From: JANQOH01 sp965214495
GTDB taxonomy: Bacteria; Pseudomonadota; Alphaproteobacteria; UBA7887
Length of the DNA: 64,000 nt
Direction: 5' to 3'
Assembly: GCA_965214495.1 (NCBI GenBank)
Contig: OZ243958.1
Coordinates: 1,426,001 to 1,490,000 of the forward strand
Position numbers and translations under genes: made by a program. The notes beneath the pieces are model-generated. The model did not search any database and had not been told where the DNA came from. It saw only the letters and a program-made list of their open reading frames with translations. This document shows positions 61,833 to 64,000 of the stretch, one piece after another. Positions within the stretch are counted from its first letter, which is position 1. Every line of letters starts with the position of its first letter.

Positions 61833-62762
61833 CTACGAATCGACGACCGGCGCGCCGTCGAGATCGAACGCATACGACATGTTGCAGTAATCGCAGGTTG
61901 CTTCGATCCGGCCGGCAAGCGCGAGCGCGGGGCGCTCGGAGGGCGGGATTGCGCTCACCACCGCGGCGGCGCGCGCCTGCGAACAGCGGCACGCGAAGCG
62001 CAGGCCGCGGGTCGGATGCAGGCGGACGTCATGGCCGGCGAACAGCGGACCGATCAGAAGCGTCGGCAAGGCGAGCGGATCGGCGAGGTCGGCGCGCTTC
62101 AGCCGCGCAAGCGCGTGCTCGGTCTCGCGCCAGCGCCCGGCGCGCGCGGCGCGTTCCGACCGGACCCGCCCGTCCCCGCGCGGCATCTGGCGCACAATCA
62201 GACCGCCGGCGCGCCAGCGGTCGGTTTCGCCCGCCCCTCCCGGCCAGCGCACGGCCGTCGCCGCCACGACCGCGCGCGACTGCTCGGAACGTGCGAGATA
62301 GCCATGCGCGGCTGCCGCCAGCGTATCGCCCTCGAGAGCGACCAGGCCCTGATGGCGTTCGGTATCGGGACCGCGGTCGATGGTGAACGCCATGCGACCG
62401 CGGCCGAACAGGCGGGTGTCGCCGGGGGCGCCTGACGCGCCCGATCGACGACCGCGCAACCGTTCCGTGTCGAACCCCGCATAGCCACGCAGGCTGCCGT
62501 CGGTACGGTAGTCGGCAACCAGAAGATGCAACGGACCGTCGCCCTGTACCTGGGTCGTGAAGGTCCCCTCGAACTTCAGCGAGCCGGCTAACGCGGCGGT
62601 CAGCGCCAGCGCCTCGCCAAGCAATACCGAGACCGGATCGGGGTAAGCGTGCTGCGACAGAATGGTATCCACGGACGGGCCGAGACGAACGAGGCGTCCG
62701 AGTCCGTCAAGAGAATCGACACGAAACGGCTGGATGACGTCGTCGTAAAGAGCGGGGTCCAT
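61833..62762 (-). CDS. hslO: Redox-regulated chaperone Hsp33
   Basis: A 309-residue holdase activated by oxidation. The N-terminal core (LLGEALALTAALAGSLKFEGTF, LLVADYRTDGSLRGYA) and the C-terminal zinc switch with CxC (FACRCSQ) and CxxC (CDYC) are intact. The CRC spacing and the short linker are typical of alphaproteobacterial members. Confidence 0.94.
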   Translation of the reverse strand: MDPALYDDVIQPFRVDSLDGLGRLVRLGPSVDTILSQHAYPDPVSVLLGEALALTAALAGSLKFEGTFTTQVQGDGPLHLLVADYRTDGSLRGYAGFDTERLRGRRSGASGAPGDTRLFGRGRMAFTIDRGPDTERHQGLVALEGDTLAAAAHGYLARSEQSRAVVAATAVRWPGGAGETDRWRAGGLIVRQMPRGDGRVRSERAARAGRWRETEHALARLKRADLADPLALPTLLIGPLFAGHDVRLHPTRGLRFACRCSQARAAAVVSAIPPSERPALALAGRIEATCDYCNMSYAFDLDGAPVVDS

Positions 62763-62805
62763 CGGCCGAGTCTATCATGCTGCGACTGGCATATACTCTT
62801 GCGCC

Positions 62806-63474
62806 ATGCGCATTCTTCATCATTTGCCGCTGTCGCCCGCCTGCCGGGCCGTCCGTCTGGTGTTGGCGGAGAAAGGGTTGGCGTTCGAATTGGCCGAGGA
62901 GCCCGTGTGGGAGCGGCGACCGGCCTTTCTTGCCTGCAACCCCGCCGGTGACGTGCCGGCTCTCGGCGACGGCGATGCCGGTTACATCTGCGGCGGCTGG
63001 GCGATCGTCGAATATATCGAAGAGGTCTATCCCCGGCCGGCGCTTTGGCCCCGATCGGCGATCGACCGCGCCGAATGCCGCCGACTCGCCGACTGGTTCG
63101 CCGCCAAGTTCGCCGGCGAAGTGTCGGATCCCCTGATTCGGGAACGCGTGACGAAGCGCCGGTTCCGGCTGGGCCAGCCCGATTCGCAGGCGATACGCGC
63201 CGCACACGACCGGTTGGCCGAACATCTGGCCTATGTCGGCGACCTCTTCGAGCGTCGGCGCTGGCTCGGCGGCGACGCGCTCAGCCACGCCGATCTTGCG
63301 GCGGCGGCGCAAATCTCGGTCGTCGATTATCTCGGCGGCGTGTCGTGGCCAATCTCCGAGCCGGCGCGGGACTGGTATGCGCGCGTGAAATCGCGGCCGA
63401 GCTTCCGACCGCTGCTCGAGGACCGCGTGTCCGGAATCGTCCCGCCGCCACACTATGCCGATCTCGACTTCTGA
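62806..63474 (+). CDS. Glutathione S-transferase family protein
   Basis: A 222-residue GST. The thioredoxin half contains HLPLSPACRAVRLVLAEKGL, NPAGDVPAL (cis-Pro) and AIVEYIEE. The all-helical half has the N-capping SHADLAAAAQISVVDYL motif. Serine or cysteine in SPAC is the likely catalytic position. It overlaps queG by 20 bases, a common neighbourhood in alphaproteobacteria. Confidence 0.9.
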   Translation: MRILHHLPLSPACRAVRLVLAEKGLAFELAEEPVWERRPAFLACNPAGDVPALGDGDAGYICGGWAIVEYIEEVYPRPALWPRSAIDRAECRRLADWFAAKFAGEVSDPLIRERVTKRRFRLGQPDSQAIRAAHDRLAEHLAYVGDLFERRRWLGGDALSHADLAAAAQISVVDYLGGVSWPISEPARDWYARVKSRPSFRPLLEDRVSGIVPPPHYADLDF

Positions 63475-64000
63475 GGTTGCGCGGCGGATTCGCGAATATG
63501 CGGTCGAACTCGGGTTCGATACGGTCGGCTTCACGCATCCGGCGCGTATCGGCGCCGCCGGCCGGCGGCTCGCCGAGTTCGTCGCGGCGGGCCGGCATGG
63601 CGACATGGGATGGCTGGAGGGCACGCTCGCGCGCCGCCGCGATCCGCAGGTGCTGTGGCCGGCGGCGCGAAGCGTCGTGATGGTGGCCCAGAGCTATGCG
63701 CCGCCGGGCGACCCTCTCGCGGCTCTGTCCGACCACACGGTCGGCGCGATCTCGGTCCACGCCCGCAACCGCGACTACCATCGCTTGCTCAAGGGCCGGT
63801 TGAAGCAGCTCGGCGGCTGGGTTGCGGCGCGATTCGATGCCGAGATCAAGGTTTTCGTCGATACCGCCCCGCTGCTGGAGAAGCCGCTCGCTGCCGCGGC
63901 GGGCCTCGGCTGGCAGGGCAAGCACACCAATCTGGTTTCCCGCACGCATGGCTCGTGGCTGTTCCTGGGCGCGCTGCTCAGCACGCTGGCGCTGCCTTCG
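63455..64000 (+). CDS. queG: Epoxyqueuosine reductase QueG (5' part, runs off the window)
   Basis: The last step of queuosine tRNA modification, using cobalamin and two 4Fe-4S clusters. The first 182 codons are present: IREYAVELGFDTVGFTHPA, RHGDMGWLEGTLARRRDPQ, VMVAQSYAPPGDP, DYHRLLKGRLKQL, and VDTAPLLEKPLAAAAGLGWQGKHTN cut into parts by family motifs. The cluster-binding cysteines lie beyond the window end. The ATG sits within the GST gene in another frame. Confidence 0.92.
   Translation, partial: MPISTSEVARRIREYAVELGFDTVGFTHPARIGAAGRRLAEFVAAGRHGDMGWLEGTLARRRDPQVLWPAARSVVMVAQSYAPPGDPLAALSDHTVGAISVHARNRDYHRLLKGRLKQLGGWVAARFDAEIKVFVDTAPLLEKPLAAAAGLGWQGKHTNLVSRTHGSWLFLGALLSTLALPS

Overview
The window is high-GC, densely packed DNA from a bacterial chromosome, most likely an alphaproteobacterium. 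The rpsF-rpsR-rplI block, the dnaB-alr-mlaE-mlaF-radA-cvpA-purF run joined by 4-base overlaps, an ETF-ubiquinone oxidoreductase, LipB, Hsp33 and QueG all fit that group. No species call can be made from the sequence alone.

1-9.3 kb: metabolic genes (isomerase, lipB, tRNA-Leu, mgtE, aldo/keto reductase, flavin oxidoreductase, VOC protein, acyl-CoA dehydrogenase-like enzyme) plus a Rap1a/Tai-type secreted protein and a Fic AMP-transferase. 9.4-10.2 kb: a gene-free array of five hairpin-forming repeats. 10.5-17.2 kb: a surface/envelope locus with three FGE-sulfatase-fold (C-type-lectin-like) secreted proteins that lack the catalytic cysteines, around a FimV-like LysM protein holding about 30 copies of a 51-base minisatellite. 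17.4-30 kb: core genes for ribosomal proteins, cyclopropane fatty acid synthase, replication, cell wall, lipid transport, repair and purine synthesis. 30.1-34.5 kb: an RND efflux pump.

34.7-48 kb is an accessory island. It opens with an IS5-family element (4-base target duplication) split by an IS630-family element, next to a decayed DUF433/DUF5615 toxin-antitoxin pair. Then comes a six-gene minus-strand operon: GHKL (MORC/MutL-like) ATPase, unknown protein, DUF6339-like protein, C5-cytosine methyltransferase, a fusion of an RNA-polymerase-alpha-CTD-like domain with a sigma-region-4-like helix-turn-helix, and a Vsr nuclease. This resembles MORC/MutL-ATPase restriction-modification systems but has no visible Z1 helicase or separate restriction enzyme, and it carries an RNA-polymerase-like DNA-binding protein. 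A 13-base G tract sits next to its putative promoter. I consider this operon the most novel part of the window. Beyond an AlkA-type glycosylase and a PhyH dioxygenase lies a wrecked AAA-ATPase/DUF4276 remnant.

48-64 kb: mostly ordinary metabolism (FmdB zinc ribbon, Tat-type amidohydrolase, cupredoxin, HisN-like phosphatase, enol-lactonase-like hydrolase, ETF-QO, SDR, aminotransferase, di-haem peroxidase, enoyl-CoA hydratase), then rplM-rpsI with a clear terminator, argC, tRNA-Phe, a lipoprotein, hslO, a GST and the 5' part of queG running off the end.
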